Shown here piece by piece: positions 8,879-18,682 of a DNA stretch of 64,000 nt. How positions within the stretch are numbered: position 1 is the stretch's first letter; the number at the start of each line of letters is the position of its first letter. The stretch is taken from assembly GCF_015221875.1 (NCBI RefSeq), contig NZ_JACYGY010000001.1, positions 3,450,501 through 3,514,500 on the forward strand. Direction: 5' to 3'. Both the position numbers and the translations under genes were made by a program. The notes under the pieces are model-generated. The model was not told the origin of the DNA. It saw only the letters and a list, made by a program, of their open reading frames with translations, and searched no databases. The DNA comes from Dyadobacter subterraneus (GTDB lineage: Bacteria > Bacteroidota > Bacteroidia > Cytophagales > Spirosomataceae).

Positions 8879-11482
8879 TTATTTCATTTTCACAACCTTA
8901 TTCAGGGCTGTCGGTATTCTGATCAATGCGTAAGCGTCGTCATAAATCAGGTATTTACTTTTCCATTCAGGCGAAAACTTGCTTTTATATTCGCGAAGCG
9001 ACTTATAATATCCGAACTGTTTAACATTCTGATAAGCAAATTTGATGGCTCGTTCTGTAATATCCTTATTCTCCTCGGCACCAGATAACGGGACCATTCC
9101 TATATTAAGATAATCGAAATGCTGTGATTGAAAATATTTGATAATCTCGATCATCATCGCATCCAGCGTGGTGCCGGGTGCATCTTTTGTTTTTCGTATC
9201 AAATCATAAGTACCTTCACCACGCACGTAATCAGGGATAATATTGGCAAAACCGATGATTTTTTCATCTTCATTTTCCAGAGTAATTATGGTTTGCTTTT
9301 TTAATTCATCCTTATCATAAATTCCCTGTGAAAAAACCATTTCGGTATAACCCGTTGTTTCAATCCATTCATCACTAACAGCTTTCAAGCGTTGCAAAAC
9401 GCCATCTTTTACCGGAGCATTATAAATTTTGACTGAAAATCCTTTATTGGCAATATTTTTAACTGCGTTGCGAAGTGATTTTTTATCACCTCCATCCAGA
9501 GAAAATGACTTCAAATTCACAACAGCTTCCTGACCAATAATGAGAGAATTTTTTCCTAACGAATGAAATACCGGTAATACTTCCTGATCGCATCGGTAGT
9601 AAGTACATTCCAGATCATTTTCTCTACAAAACTGATCGAATTCTTTTATCAGCAACTGCATATCATTTTCATTGGCACAAACCGGTTTTTCCAATACAAC
9701 TGCAAAACCATTTCCTACGCGATAAGCAATAAAACCTTCCGTTTGTTTTCCAAAATACAAAAGCTTGTCATGGTATGTTTTGAAATAATCCAGCGAGGAG
9801 TCTCCGTATTTGGTCACCAGTTCTTTCGCTTTTTCCCAACTTGCGTCTTCCATTTCCGGTTTAAAGATTAATGGACGAATGCCGGTGTAAATCAAAAAGG
9901 CAATACAAAGTCCACCCAGAAAATTAAGCGAATATAAAAAGTCACGCCCAAAAATTGTCTGTGGATCAAGATCATTCCCGATCATGGCAAAATATAAAAG
10001 CGTATTTTTTACCGCCGCCGGAAATGAAAAATCAATATTGAAATGAATTTTATCCAGGAAATAAAAACCCACAATGCCATAAACCAGAACCGCTCCTATT
10101 GCTACCAGAACTGTCCTGATACCAAATAGTTGAAATTTTTTATTTCCTTTTCTAAAATATTGCTGTCTTGTAAAAAGTAAAACCAGAACTACAAAAGCAG
10201 CAGTCAATGATTCTTCATAATCAATTCCCTTGGTCAGATGGCCTACGAAGGATAGGACAGACAATCCGATGGAAAGATAATAGGCGGTCCTATATCCTTT
10301 CAGCAGAAATACAGACATAAAAATTAAAACAACGCCTGTGAGCAGAACGAAATAATTGGAAACGGCAATAAAATTAACCGGAATAAAACCCTGTAATTCC
10401 TGAACGCGTGAAGCTATTGATGGCGTCAAAACAGAAACGATATTTATAATACCAAGTATTAATATCAGAAATGCCGGGAGTATTCTTAATATCAGATTAT
10501 TTTTCTTGAATAGAAAAGTCAACATTCCCGCTATTAAGGGAGCCCAGAATTCAAAAAAACGGTAAATCATAGTAACCGAAATAGCAGCCACACTATCCAT
10601 TCCGTATTGAACCAACAGCACACTAAGTGAAAGCTCAATTGCACCAATTCCTCTTAAAAATGGTGACAGGATCAAAAAAATAGTGGCTACCAGATAGCCC
10701 ATGAAGGCTGCTTCAAAAGGCGCCGAAACGTTGAGCGCAAAAAATGCGATGTATAAATGAAGAATCCCGGCCAGATCAATAAGCACAGAAAAGAGCAGGC
10801 AGTTTATGATTGCAGAGATAGAAAAACGCCCATCGGACATTTGTTCCATTACAATTTCAAGATCAGGCTGATATTTTAAGAGAAAATTATAAAACCGGCC
10901 ACGATCAATAAAGGATTTAATAGCAAAATACAGAAGCAAAATTAGGATGAATAATCCACCGAATGCATATAATTCACTATTAGAGACAGACTTTTGGAAT
11001 AAAAGCCAGATCACCGCAGGAATGGCAACCACAAATACTGAAACAATTCCGCAAACGGCATAAATAGACGAGGCCAGATGAACTTCGGTTTTAGTAACGC
11101 CTTTTCTTTCCGTTTTTGCCGTAAAAAAAGCCAGGGAAGAAATTCCTCCGGCTGGCAAGAATACGCTTATAAAATTCCTTCTTAAAAATAACTCGGTCAA
11201 AGTAATCAGATCAATGTTTTTCCCTAATGCTTTGAAGGAAAACTGGTACATAACTCCTTGCAAAAGTATGTATCCGACTGTGACTAAAAGTCCAAGTAAA
11301 ATATAAACAGGGGAAGCGGACTGGATTAAGCCATATACTTTTCTGACTTCGGCTTCTTCATGTCTGACAAACCAGACAGCCATTAATATGCAGACAACGG
11401 CGATTAAGCCTCTTGAAATTATTTTTTTATTTTCAGTTACAAAATTAAAGCCTGACTTAAAGGTATCTGATACTTTTTCCAT
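8879..11482 (-). CDS. mprF: MprF/LpiA-like phosphatidylglycerol aminoacyltransferase and flippase
   Basis: The 867-residue protein has the full bifunctional MprF layout. About 14 membrane segments (residues about 20-540) form the flippase part. The soluble C-terminal DUF2156 synthase domain (about 550-860) carries conserved stretches such as DYFKTYHDKL, GFANIIPDY, DAMMIEIIKY and LNIGMVPLSG. The family moves lysine (sometimes alanine or others) from aminoacyl-tRNA to phosphatidylglycerol and turns the lipid to the outer leaflet, lowering surface charge and antimicrobial-peptide binding. It is first of the tight pair with the AcvB-like gene and lies 92 nt after the lipoprotein hydrolase gene, so a three-gene operon is possible. 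The amino acid used and the acceptor lipid are not known; phosphatidylglycerol is minor in many Bacteroidota. Confidence 0.87.
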   Translation of the reverse strand: MEKVSDTFKSGFNFVTENKKIISRGLIAVVCILMAVWFVRHEEAEVRKVYGLIQSASPVYILLGLLVTVGYILLQGVMYQFSFKALGKNIDLITLTELFLRRNFISVFLPAGGISSLAFFTAKTERKGVTKTEVHLASSIYAVCGIVSVFVVAIPAVIWLLFQKSVSNSELYAFGGLFILILLLYFAIKSFIDRGRFYNFLLKYQPDLEIVMEQMSDGRFSISAIINCLLFSVLIDLAGILHLYIAFFALNVSAPFEAAFMGYLVATIFLILSPFLRGIGAIELSLSVLLVQYGMDSVAAISVTMIYRFFEFWAPLIAGMLTFLFKKNNLILRILPAFLILILGIINIVSVLTPSIASRVQELQGFIPVNFIAVSNYFVLLTGVVLIFMSVFLLKGYRTAYYLSIGLSVLSFVGHLTKGIDYEESLTAAFVVLVLLFTRQQYFRKGNKKFQLFGIRTVLVAIGAVLVYGIVGFYFLDKIHFNIDFSFPAAVKNTLLYFAMIGNDLDPQTIFGRDFLYSLNFLGGLCIAFLIYTGIRPLIFKPEMEDASWEKAKELVTKYGDSSLDYFKTYHDKLLYFGKQTEGFIAYRVGNGFAVVLEKPVCANENDMQLLIKEFDQFCRENDLECTYYRCDQEVLPVFHSLGKNSLIIGQEAVVNLKSFSLDGGDKKSLRNAVKNIANKGFSVKIYNAPVKDGVLQRLKAVSDEWIETTGYTEMVFSQGIYDKDELKKQTIITLENEDEKIIGFANIIPDYVRGEGTYDLIRKTKDAPGTTLDAMMIEIIKYFQSQHFDYLNIGMVPLSGAEENKDITERAIKFAYQNVKQFGYYKSLREYKSKFSPEWKSKYLIYDDAYALIRIPTALNKVVKMK

Positions 11483-11574
11483 AGGACGACCGCTGCTTTT
11501 TATCGAGGAGAGAAATGGAAATCTAAATAAATTTATCCCAACAGCCCTAAATACTTTTTAAAGGCGCCACCCAT

Positions 11575-12480
11575 TTATTCATTACTGATATCAACAGCTG
11601 TTATTTTCTCCTTAAACAGTTGACTGCGAAGTAACATTTCCTTGATCATTTCCAAATGGGTGTAAGTAATCATGTGACCGGCATTGTTAAGAAATATGTA
11701 TTGTGATCTCTTACTTTTAATATGTTTTCTCGCAAAATCAAGATTGGAAGGATCAGCAATCCAGTCATTTCCACCCTGAATCACGGTTGTCGGGACGTGA
11801 AGATTCTGCCAAACGGGTAACAACTTTTTCAGCTCGTCCGAATGGGAATATTTTTCAGCCGTTGCTGTATTGAAATCTCCCGGCAAAAAAAGCTGAACCA
11901 GTGAATTTCTTCCCCATTTTGAAAACCAGTAGAATTTTTCCTTGTCCGGATCAATAACCGGGGAAACCATGATCAGCTCCTTTACTTTTTCCGGAACAAG
12001 TGAAACCATTTTCGCCGCAATGGGTGCTCCATAGGAACGTCCCAATACAATTACTTTTTGATCTGAATGATTGAGTTCGAATACCGGAAGCAGGGAACGG
12101 GCCTGAGTTTCGATTGACGTCACATATTTACGCTTCTTTTTCATCTTCAACCGCGATTTTCCGTAACCCACCCGGTCAACAGATACAATATGAAAATGAT
12201 TTTGAAGGTCCTGATCGTCCATTAAGTTCATGTAACCCCACAATGAACCAGGTGCGCCGTGAATCAGAAGCAACATTGGCAGGGTATCATTGCCAACACT
12301 TGCAATGCAAAGTGAAAGCGTATCATTCTTAATAATCTGAATTTCCGGGCGAATATCTTTTTTGGCGTAATGCTTGCGTACCTGCTTTTCAGAAATCAGA
12401 TACCTGGAAAAGCATGATGTAAGAGAAAAAGCCAACAAAAGAATTATAAAAGGGGACTGAATTTTTTTAACGCGTAACAT
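11575..12480 (-). CDS. Alpha/beta-hydrolase lipoprotein
   Basis: The 301-residue protein opens with a hydrophobic segment ending in the lipobox LTSC (Cys23), so it should be lipid-anchored in the cell envelope. The fold-type motifs are LIHGAPGS (oxyanion region), VDRVGYGKS, the nucleophile elbow GRSYGA, an acid in GNDWIAD and the catalytic His in NNAGHMIT. This is an active-looking alpha/beta hydrolase with unknown substrate. It is encoded directly before mprF and acvB on the same strand. This suggests, without proving, an envelope-lipid role (for example removing acyl or aminoacyl groups). Esterase or epoxide-hydrolase-like activity on other small molecules is equally possible. Confidence 0.72.
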   Translation of the reverse strand: MLRVKKIQSPFIILLLAFSLTSCFSRYLISEKQVRKHYAKKDIRPEIQIIKNDTLSLCIASVGNDTLPMLLLIHGAPGSLWGYMNLMDDQDLQNHFHIVSVDRVGYGKSRLKMKKKRKYVTSIETQARSLLPVFELNHSDQKVIVLGRSYGAPIAAKMVSLVPEKVKELIMVSPVIDPDKEKFYWFSKWGRNSLVQLFLPGDFNTATAEKYSHSDELKKLLPVWQNLHVPTTVIQGGNDWIADPSNLDFARKHIKSKRSQYIFLNNAGHMITYTHLEMIKEMLLRSQLFKEKITAVDISNE

Positions 12481-12682
12481 AAGTTTCCTGATTACTCCAA
12501 GAATTTATAACTTCACAATTCACATCCTATATACGATAGAATGTAGACAAAAAACACGTTTACCCAAAGAATTTTAAAAGAATTTACCAAAATATAATCT
12601 TTCGGGCCATTTTTGTGTTTCCCATATATCAATACAAAAACAGTGCCGTTTCCGAAAAAGCATTACCAAAAAATAAGGAATA

Positions 12683-13513
12683 ATGAACAACCACCAGCAG
12701 AAATTATTTTTCCAAAAATTAAATGAGCAAAATACTACTTTTCAATACAAATTACCATCCAGACATGATGCAGGTTTATTTATCCAGAAATTAATAAATT
12801 TTCTTTTTCCAATTAGTCAGGATTGTCAATGTAATGATCAGGGGCAAGACTTGGAAGGAGCGTTTCTGGAACTTCGGCATCGCCTTGATTGTATGCTTGC
12901 GCCCCTGACACCACAGTTGGAAAGGAGCCGGGAAGAAATTCTTGATTCCGTTTTTGACCATATTCCGGAGATCTATGAAATGCTTCTGAAAGATGCAAGA
13001 TCTATCACTGAAAATGATCCGGCGTCGGTTAGTATTGAAGAGGTTATTGCGCTCTATCCAGGTTTTACTGCGATTGCGACCTATCGCATTGCCCATAGTT
13101 TTGCCCTGGAAGGTATCCCTTTGCTTCCGAGAATGCTGACAGAATTTGCCCACAGCCAGACTGGCATTGATATTCATCCTAACGCGAAAATAGGTCATTC
13201 GTTTTTTATAGACCACGGAACAGGAATTGTCATTGGAGAAACTACCATTATTGGTAATCATGTCAAACTTTACCAAGGCGTTACTCTGGGAGCAACACAC
13301 GTTTCCAAGTCACTGGCATCGAAGAAAAGACATCCTACGATTGAAGATAATGTTGTAGTTTATGCCAACGCGACAATTTTAGGCGGCGAGACTGTCATAG
13401 GGCATGACACCATAATAGGCGGAAATGCGTGGCTGGTTCGCAGCGTACCTCCATATTCCCAGGTGTATCACCAAAGCAAAATAGAAGTACGCCAGACCAG
13501 TGCAGCTACATAA
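12683..13513 (+). CDS. cysE: Serine O-acetyltransferase
   Basis: The 276-residue protein has a helical N-terminal domain (about 30-150) and a left-handed beta-helix of hexapeptide repeats (about 160-255: GIDIHPNAKIG, DHGTGIVIGET, NHVKLYQGVTLGA, NVVVYANATILGG, DTIIGGNAWL). The DIHP and DHGTG histidines match the catalytic positions of CysE. The enzyme acetylates L-serine with acetyl-CoA, the first step of cysteine synthesis. It is of the EpsC-like, longer N-terminal type usual in Bacteroidota. No cysteine synthase gene lies beside it. Its last 8 bases overlap the end of the convergent TetR gene, an unusually tight arrangement without room for a terminator. Confidence 0.9.
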   Translation: MNNHQQKLFFQKLNEQNTTFQYKLPSRHDAGLFIQKLINFLFPISQDCQCNDQGQDLEGAFLELRHRLDCMLAPLTPQLERSREEILDSVFDHIPEIYEMLLKDARSITENDPASVSIEEVIALYPGFTAIATYRIAHSFALEGIPLLPRMLTEFAHSQTGIDIHPNAKIGHSFFIDHGTGIVIGETTIIGNHVKLYQGVTLGATHVSKSLASKKRHPTIEDNVVVYANATILGGETVIGHDTIIGGNAWLVRSVPPYSQVYHQSKIEVRQTSAAT

Positions 13514-14099
13514 TACTTTTTATAAACCTTCTCACACCCTCCATGTAAATCGGTTCCGCCTGGGCGAAAGCGTAACGTGGCTGGGTTGTCATGGTAATTG
13601 AGATAAAGCCATAAGTAAGGCACCACCACTCATAGTAGGTCTTGGTTACCATTTCACCTGATTTCGGGCGTAAAACAGCAATCATTTCCCAAACCGGATT
13701 GTCGCGGATATTCATAGCATGCGAGTAAACACGTTTGGAATCACAGTAAGCTCCTTCGAGATTAAACATCACCTGAAAAATCTCCGGATTTTCAACTGAA
13801 AAAACCCAGATACATCTCGCAACCTCTGAAAGCTGTTTCTCAGGATTTCTAAAATGGGTTTTTATTTTTATAAACTCGGCCTGAAGAAAATCAAAACCTT
13901 CAACCCTGATTGCTTCCAGTAATTTATCCTTGCTTTCGAAGTATTCATATAAAATAGGCGGGCTATATTCAATAACCTCAGCGATTTTTCGAATCGAAAC
14001 GGCAGTCCACCCTTCCTCCCGGGCTATTTCTTTGGCTGTTTTCACGATATCGGAACGAACCTGATTTCTCAGTCGTTCTCTTCGCTCTACTATTCCCAT
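13506..14099 (-). CDS. TetR/AcrR-family transcriptional regulator
   Basis: From the ATG at 14099 the protein has 197 residues. An N-terminal TetR helix-turn-helix (about residues 12-60: IVKTAKEIAREEGWTAVSIR, then ILYEYFESKDKLLEAI) is followed by a helical ligand-binding domain related to the WHG type (WEMIAVLRP, YEWWCLTYGFISI). A longer frame begins with TTG at 14147. That TTG is part of the -7 promoter element, so it cannot be translated from that promoter, and ATG 14099 (MGIVERRERL) is the better start. Its target is unknown, and no efflux gene is adjacent. Confidence 0.82.
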   Translation of the reverse strand: MGIVERRERLRNQVRSDIVKTAKEIAREEGWTAVSIRKIAEVIEYSPPILYEYFESKDKLLEAIRVEGFDFLQAEFIKIKTHFRNPEKQLSEVARCIWVFSVENPEIFQVMFNLEGAYCDSKRVYSHAMNIRDNPVWEMIAVLRPKSGEMVTKTYYEWWCLTYGFISITMTTQPRYAFAQAEPIYMEGVRRFIKSIM

Positions 14100-14144
14100 A
14101 TTGAGTATTTCCTGTTTATTGATTGAGAGACAGTGACATGCTTT

Positions 14145-14175
14145 CAAATATAGTCATATAGTTTTTACATCTCAA
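14145..14175 (-). promoter_or_regulatory. Bacteroidota-type promoter of the TetR gene
   Basis: Reading on the minus strand, TTG (14175-14173), 20 nt, then TATATTTG (14152-14145) fit the sigma-ABfr consensus TTTG-N19-TAnnTTTG. The leader to ATG 14099 would be about 40 nt. Confidence 0.65.
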
Positions 14176-14314
14176 GAGGATTTTACTCCGTTAAGTTGAA
14201 AAACAATGATTGTTTGAAATTTCAATTTTTCAAAAATTAGCCTGATGGTTTCAAAAACGGCTAAACAAGATTATACGTTGGAGGGTAAATTATTTTTTAT
14301 AAATTTAAAATAAT

Positions 14315-16414
14315 TTATTCAGATTTACGAATACTCATATTTCTTTCAAGGCGTTCAGCAAGTCGATAGTTTGCTTCCTGCGCCCTTACTTTTGGTGTGC
14401 TTGCGTCGTATTGGATTCTTAAATTATTCTGGTATAAATCCAGCCTGACTGCTTTCTGGTTATCATTAACATAATTTTTCAAAACCTGGCGCATCTGGCC
14501 TTTTAAAGCTTCATCAAGGATTGGAAAACAAACATCAATTCTACGATGCAGATTACGGTAAGTCCAGTCGCAGGATGAAAGATAAATCTCATCATTACCA
14601 CGATTACCAAAATGAAAAATACGGGTATTTTCCATATAACGATCCACGTGCCGGCTCACCGTTATGTTATCACTGATTGACGGAAGACCGGGAATCACTC
14701 CGCAGCTTTCGCTGATAATGATGTGCACCATTACCCCGGCTTTACTAGCCTGATACAGTTTATCAATCAGCGTATGATCCTGAATCTGATTTAGTTTGAT
14801 CGTTATAAATGATTTCAAACCGGCATTGGAATTCTTGATTTCTCTGTCAATCAGATCAATCAGTTTTTTCTGAATTGTAAACTGAGTGACCTGTAAAAAA
14901 TTGAAAGGCAGATATTTATACTTTTTTGGTTCATCTTGTGTATACAGATAACCAAATAACAATTCCAGTTCATTCGTCAATTCGCGGTGGCTGGTAAGCA
15001 GCGCATGGTCAACAAATTCGCGGCTTGTCAGCCGATAAAAACCTCCTGTGCCTAGAAATGCATAACGCTCCCACCCTTTTTGCACACGACGTTTAATCAG
15101 TGCCATTTTTGCATGCACTTTGAGCCCGGGAATGCTGAAAATAATCTTGACACCCGCATCTCTCATTTTTCGTGACCACTGCATATTTTCCTGAATATCC
15201 AGCTTTGCGTTCAATTCAACATAAGTGACAACTTTTTTCCCGTTTCTGGAAGCACTGATAAGCGAGTTTAGAATAAAGGAATTTGCACTGATTTTGTAAA
15301 GAGAAACATGAATTTCCTTAACATAAGGATCAATTGCCGCTTCATTGAAAAACCTGACAATCGGATTATAGGAATGATAAGGCAAATGAAGCAGCTGGTC
15401 TGCCCGCTGAATTGATTCAAAAACAGATTCAGTTTCTTCAAATTCACTATTATGTATTGGTCTTTGGTAAGGATAATCCAGCTTTTTGGAGAATGAAGGA
15501 AACGTCAGCAAATCCTGCATATACAGATAACTTCCTCTTTCATGAAATTCATTCATGAGCATTCCTGCCCTGTTGGATAAATATTCCCGGATGTACAGAG
15601 GCATACCCGACTCATAAAAAAATTGAAGTGGCTGAACAAAATTCCTTTTTTCAAGTTGTTTAATAATCCGCTGAGCCATTACCATTGGATACTCATCCTC
15701 AATAGTAAGTTCAGTTTCCTTCTCACCCCTAAGGGTATATGAATCAATGATTTCATATCCGGGAAAAAGAACCGGCAGGTTTTCACGAATAATATCTTCA
15801 AGAAAAGCTACATACTTTTTCCCCTCATATTCAGGCATTTCTACAAACCTGCCAAATGGTTCTGTTGGTATATTTACAACAGCATACCAATCTTCATCCT
15901 GGTCTTCCTTAAAAACAAGATGAACGACAAGATATAGCTCTTTTGATTCAAAAAAGGAGATTTTGGAATTTCTGCGGCCATCCAGAAAAACAGGCTGCAA
16001 ATACCGGAAAAGCTTGTCTATGAAGAATTTTCTTACAAATGATAAATGCTCGGGAGAAAAAGATTCTTTATAGTAAAGATGGACACCCTGATCATTTAGT
16101 GACGGTAAAATGCGTGTAACCAGGATTTCGTTGAATTCCCTGAGCTGATTATCTACGGTTTCATAAACATGCTCCAAAAGCGATTCCGGATATACATTCA
16201 GTTTTGTTCTGATATCCTTGCTTACCTCACCCATGGCGAGAAGATTCGGTATTCGTACCCTGAAAAATTCTTCAATCTGATAGGAATATTGACCCATAAA
16301 TTTCAGCCTTTCACGAACCGGAACAGAATCATCGTTCGCTTCCAGAAGTAACCTGAAATTATTAGAGAGCCAGCTTAAATTCGTATCAAAATAGGGGTAA
16401 GAAACGTCAATCAT
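14315..16414 (-). CDS. ppk1: Polyphosphate kinase 1
   Basis: The 699-residue length and full domain order match PPK1: N-terminal helical domain (about 5-110, with LSWLSNNFRLLLEA), head domain (about 120-310), and two PLD-like C-terminal domains. The phospho-accepting histidine motif is VHAKMALI, followed by RYAFLGTGGFYRLTSREFVDHALL; later motifs ITIKLNQIQDHTLIDKLY and GNRGNDEIYLSSCDWTYRNLHRRIDV also fit. The enzyme reversibly makes inorganic polyphosphate from ATP at the cytoplasmic face. It stands alone, with no ppx beside it. About 220 nt separate it from the pyrE terminator. Confidence 0.95.
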   Translation of the reverse strand: MIDVSYPYFDTNLSWLSNNFRLLLEANDDSVPVRERLKFMGQYSYQIEEFFRVRIPNLLAMGEVSKDIRTKLNVYPESLLEHVYETVDNQLREFNEILVTRILPSLNDQGVHLYYKESFSPEHLSFVRKFFIDKLFRYLQPVFLDGRRNSKISFFESKELYLVVHLVFKEDQDEDWYAVVNIPTEPFGRFVEMPEYEGKKYVAFLEDIIRENLPVLFPGYEIIDSYTLRGEKETELTIEDEYPMVMAQRIIKQLEKRNFVQPLQFFYESGMPLYIREYLSNRAGMLMNEFHERGSYLYMQDLLTFPSFSKKLDYPYQRPIHNSEFEETESVFESIQRADQLLHLPYHSYNPIVRFFNEAAIDPYVKEIHVSLYKISANSFILNSLISASRNGKKVVTYVELNAKLDIQENMQWSRKMRDAGVKIIFSIPGLKVHAKMALIKRRVQKGWERYAFLGTGGFYRLTSREFVDHALLTSHRELTNELELLFGYLYTQDEPKKYKYLPFNFLQVTQFTIQKKLIDLIDREIKNSNAGLKSFITIKLNQIQDHTLIDKLYQASKAGVMVHIIISESCGVIPGLPSISDNITVSRHVDRYMENTRIFHFGNRGNDEIYLSSCDWTYRNLHRRIDVCFPILDEALKGQMRQVLKNYVNDNQKAVRLDLYQNNLRIQYDASTPKVRAQEANYRLAERLERNMSIRKSE

Positions 16415-16585
16415 TTAACAAACTAAAAAGGATTCAAATTATGCAACAAGATTATGAAGTTGGAGGGCAGGAGAAGTGTTTGTTACTCGAAATATAACAA
16501 TGTATTGAAAACATTCAATGTTAAACAATTAATATTTTCCCGGAAACTTTCAAGCGTTTATCTTACGGGATTTTGATAATACAGC

Positions 16586-16624
16586 AAAAAGCCTGAAAGA
16601 CTGTCATAGTCTTTCAGGCTTTTC
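16586..16624 (-). terminator. Intrinsic terminator of pyrE
   Basis: AAGCCTGAAAGACT pairs perfectly with AGTCTTTCAGGCTT around a 5-nt loop, followed on the minus strand by a T-run. Confidence 0.88.
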
Positions 16625-16636
16625 TTCCTTATTTTT

Positions 16637-17278
16637 TTATTTTCCCCACAAATCCGGTTGCACCCGCCACTGACTCAGGCTTTCTACCTGTTCCATGGTG
16701 ATATATTCGTGTTCAAGTGCAGAGGCTATTAGCGCGTTGTAATTGCTTATAACACTTAGTTTTACATTTTTTTCTTCAAAATTATTTTCAGCAACCTGGA
16801 AATCATAGGTAAAAATGGCAACCATTCCCGCCACTTCAATACCAGCGTTACGCAGAACATCAACAACTTTTAGAGAACTTCCACCTGTCGAAATCAAATC
16901 TTCAACAATGACAACCGATTGACCTTTTTCCAGACGGCCTTCAATCTGGTTTCCCATTCCGTGTTTTTTAGGTTCAGGACGAACATAGGCAAAAGGAAGT
17001 TCAAGAATATCGGCTACCAAAGCACCCTGAGCAATTCCGCCTGTGGCAACACCCACAATTGCATCTACACCAGGATATTCAGATTTGATAAGATCTGCCA
17101 GTGCTTTCTTGATAAATGTTCTTGTATCAGGATATGATAAAGCAACACGGTTATCGCAATAAATTGGTGACAACCAACCAGAACTCCACTGAAAAGGTTT
17201 GTCCGGACTTAATTTGATAGCCTGTGCTTCTAAAAGTAACTCTGCAACTCTGCGGGATATTTCGGTTTCTTCTGCCAT
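16637..17278 (-). CDS. pyrE: Orotate phosphoribosyltransferase
   Basis: The 213-residue enzyme has the PRPP-binding motif VVIVEDLISTGGSS (about 122-135), the flexible-loop region RPEPKKHGMGNQIEG and the N-terminal FQWSSGWLSPIYCDNR typical of OPRT. It converts orotate and PRPP to OMP in pyrimidine synthesis, in the cytoplasm. It starts one base after the stop of the CNNM/HlyC-like gene, so the two are co-transcribed. A NUDIX gene is divergent from that operon. A strong terminator follows. Confidence 0.95.
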   Translation of the reverse strand: MAEETEISRRVAELLLEAQAIKLSPDKPFQWSSGWLSPIYCDNRVALSYPDTRTFIKKALADLIKSEYPGVDAIVGVATGGIAQGALVADILELPFAYVRPEPKKHGMGNQIEGRLEKGQSVVIVEDLISTGGSSLKVVDVLRNAGIEVAGMVAIFTYDFQVAENNFEEKNVKLSVISNYNALIASALEHEYITMEQVESLSQWRVQPDLWGK

Positions 17279-17279
17279 T

Positions 17280-18626
17280 TTATTCGTTTGAATCGTCTTT
17301 CTTATTATTTGTAACCAACAACTTGTCTATTCTGCTTTTATCCATGTCAATCACCTCAAAATCAAAGTGTTTCCATTTGAACTTCTCACCGGTTTTAGGA
17401 ATATTTTCCAGCACATGAAGTACAAATCCTCCAAGCGTGTTAAACCCGACAAATTCCTTTCGTTCTGATTCCTGCATATTCAGGTCAAAATACTGGATGA
17501 AATTATCGAAAGGTAATTGGGCATCAATCAAATAACTTCCGTCTTCCCTCTGGATAATTTCAGAATCTTCTTCATCTTCCTCGGAAATATTTCCTACCAA
17601 AGCGTCCATGATATCATGCATCGTCACAACACCAAGCAAACCGCCATATTCATCTACAATAATCCCGAAATAAACCTTTTGCTCCTTAAATTTTTCCAAA
17701 GCCTGATAGGCCCTGTTACTTTCGGGAAGATAAACCGGATCCTTTAAAATCTCGGTCAAATCCGCCAAACGAACTTCCAGATCCGTTGCGAGCAGATCTT
17801 TTATGTAAATCAATCCCACAACATCATCAACGGTATCACGACATACGGGATATACAGAATGGCGAGATTCAAGAACTTTTGCCTTATTTTCTTCAACGGT
17901 ATCTTCCACATCCAGCCAGACAATTTCCTGGCGGTTTGTCATCAGGGAGGTAATTTTCCGGTCGCCTAATTGAAAAACATTATGAACAATTTCCTGCTCA
18001 ATTTCTTCAAAAACACCACCGGTTGTTCCTTCCTGAATCAAGCTCTTGATCTCCTCTTCTGTAACAGAATTTTCACTTTGTTTGATATTAAGCAGACGAA
18101 TGATCAGATCGCTTGAAAAACCAAGCAGAGAAATAAAAGGAGCTGTGGCAACCGAAATTATATTCATCGGCCGCGCCATGAACTTAGAAATCGCCTCAGG
18201 ATTGGCCATACCGATCCGTTTGGGAACAAGTTCACCCAGAACCAGCGAAAGATAAGTGATTGCAACCAGCACCGTACCGACGGCAAGTGTGTGGCTATAC
18301 GGTAGCAATAAAGGAATGGTAGCAATTATTTTTTCGAAGTCTGCCGTGATATTATCACCACTGTACATACCCGTCAAAAGGCCGATTAATGTAATACCTA
18401 TCTGAACAGTCGAAAGAAATCTGGTTGGTGAGTTGGCCAGGTTTAAGGCAGCCTTGGCACTCGAATCTCCGTTCCGGGCAGCTGCCTCTAGGCGGGATTT
18501 TCTGGAAGATACAAGTGCTATCTCAGACATGGAAAATATACCATTGAGAAGCACTAAAAGTAAAATTATAAGGAGTTCCAAGAAATTATTATTTATTATT
18601 ACTGCAAATTTATCAATAATAATCAC
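17280..18626 (-). CDS. HlyC/CorC (CNNM) family membrane protein with CBS pair
   Basis: The 448-residue protein has a DUF21/CNNM membrane domain (residues about 8-200, beginning LELLIILLLVLLNGIFSMSEIALV), a CBS pair (about 215-340, IVWLDVEDTVEENK and VYFGIIVDEYGGLLGVVT) and a C-terminal CorC_HlyC domain (about 355-440, DAQLPFDNFIQYFD). Family members are linked to Mg2+/Co2+ or Na+-coupled divalent cation transport; the old hemolysin name is historical. The substrate is not determinable here. It is first gene of the pyrE operon and divergent from the NUDIX gene, with only 56 nt between. Confidence 0.88.
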   Translation of the reverse strand: MIIIDKFAVIINNNFLELLIILLLVLLNGIFSMSEIALVSSRKSRLEAAARNGDSSAKAALNLANSPTRFLSTVQIGITLIGLLTGMYSGDNITADFEKIIATIPLLLPYSHTLAVGTVLVAITYLSLVLGELVPKRIGMANPEAISKFMARPMNIISVATAPFISLLGFSSDLIIRLLNIKQSENSVTEEEIKSLIQEGTTGGVFEEIEQEIVHNVFQLGDRKITSLMTNRQEIVWLDVEDTVEENKAKVLESRHSVYPVCRDTVDDVVGLIYIKDLLATDLEVRLADLTEILKDPVYLPESNRAYQALEKFKEQKVYFGIIVDEYGGLLGVVTMHDIMDALVGNISEEDEEDSEIIQREDGSYLIDAQLPFDNFIQYFDLNMQESERKEFVGFNTLGGFVLHVLENIPKTGEKFKWKHFDFEVIDMDKSRIDKLLVTNNKKDDSNE

Positions 18627-18682
18627 TGTCTAAACTAAACTCTTTACTTAATTTTGCTCATCGACATCCGTACCCACATCAA

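Noticed and set aside
12791..13300. Open frame of 169 codons on the minus strand
   Set aside because: Antisense to the serine acetyltransferase hexapeptide region; no family-like sequence.
17280..18626. Hemolysin toxin
   Set aside because: The family name is historical; CNNM, CBS and CorC_HlyC domains point to a cation transport-related membrane protein.
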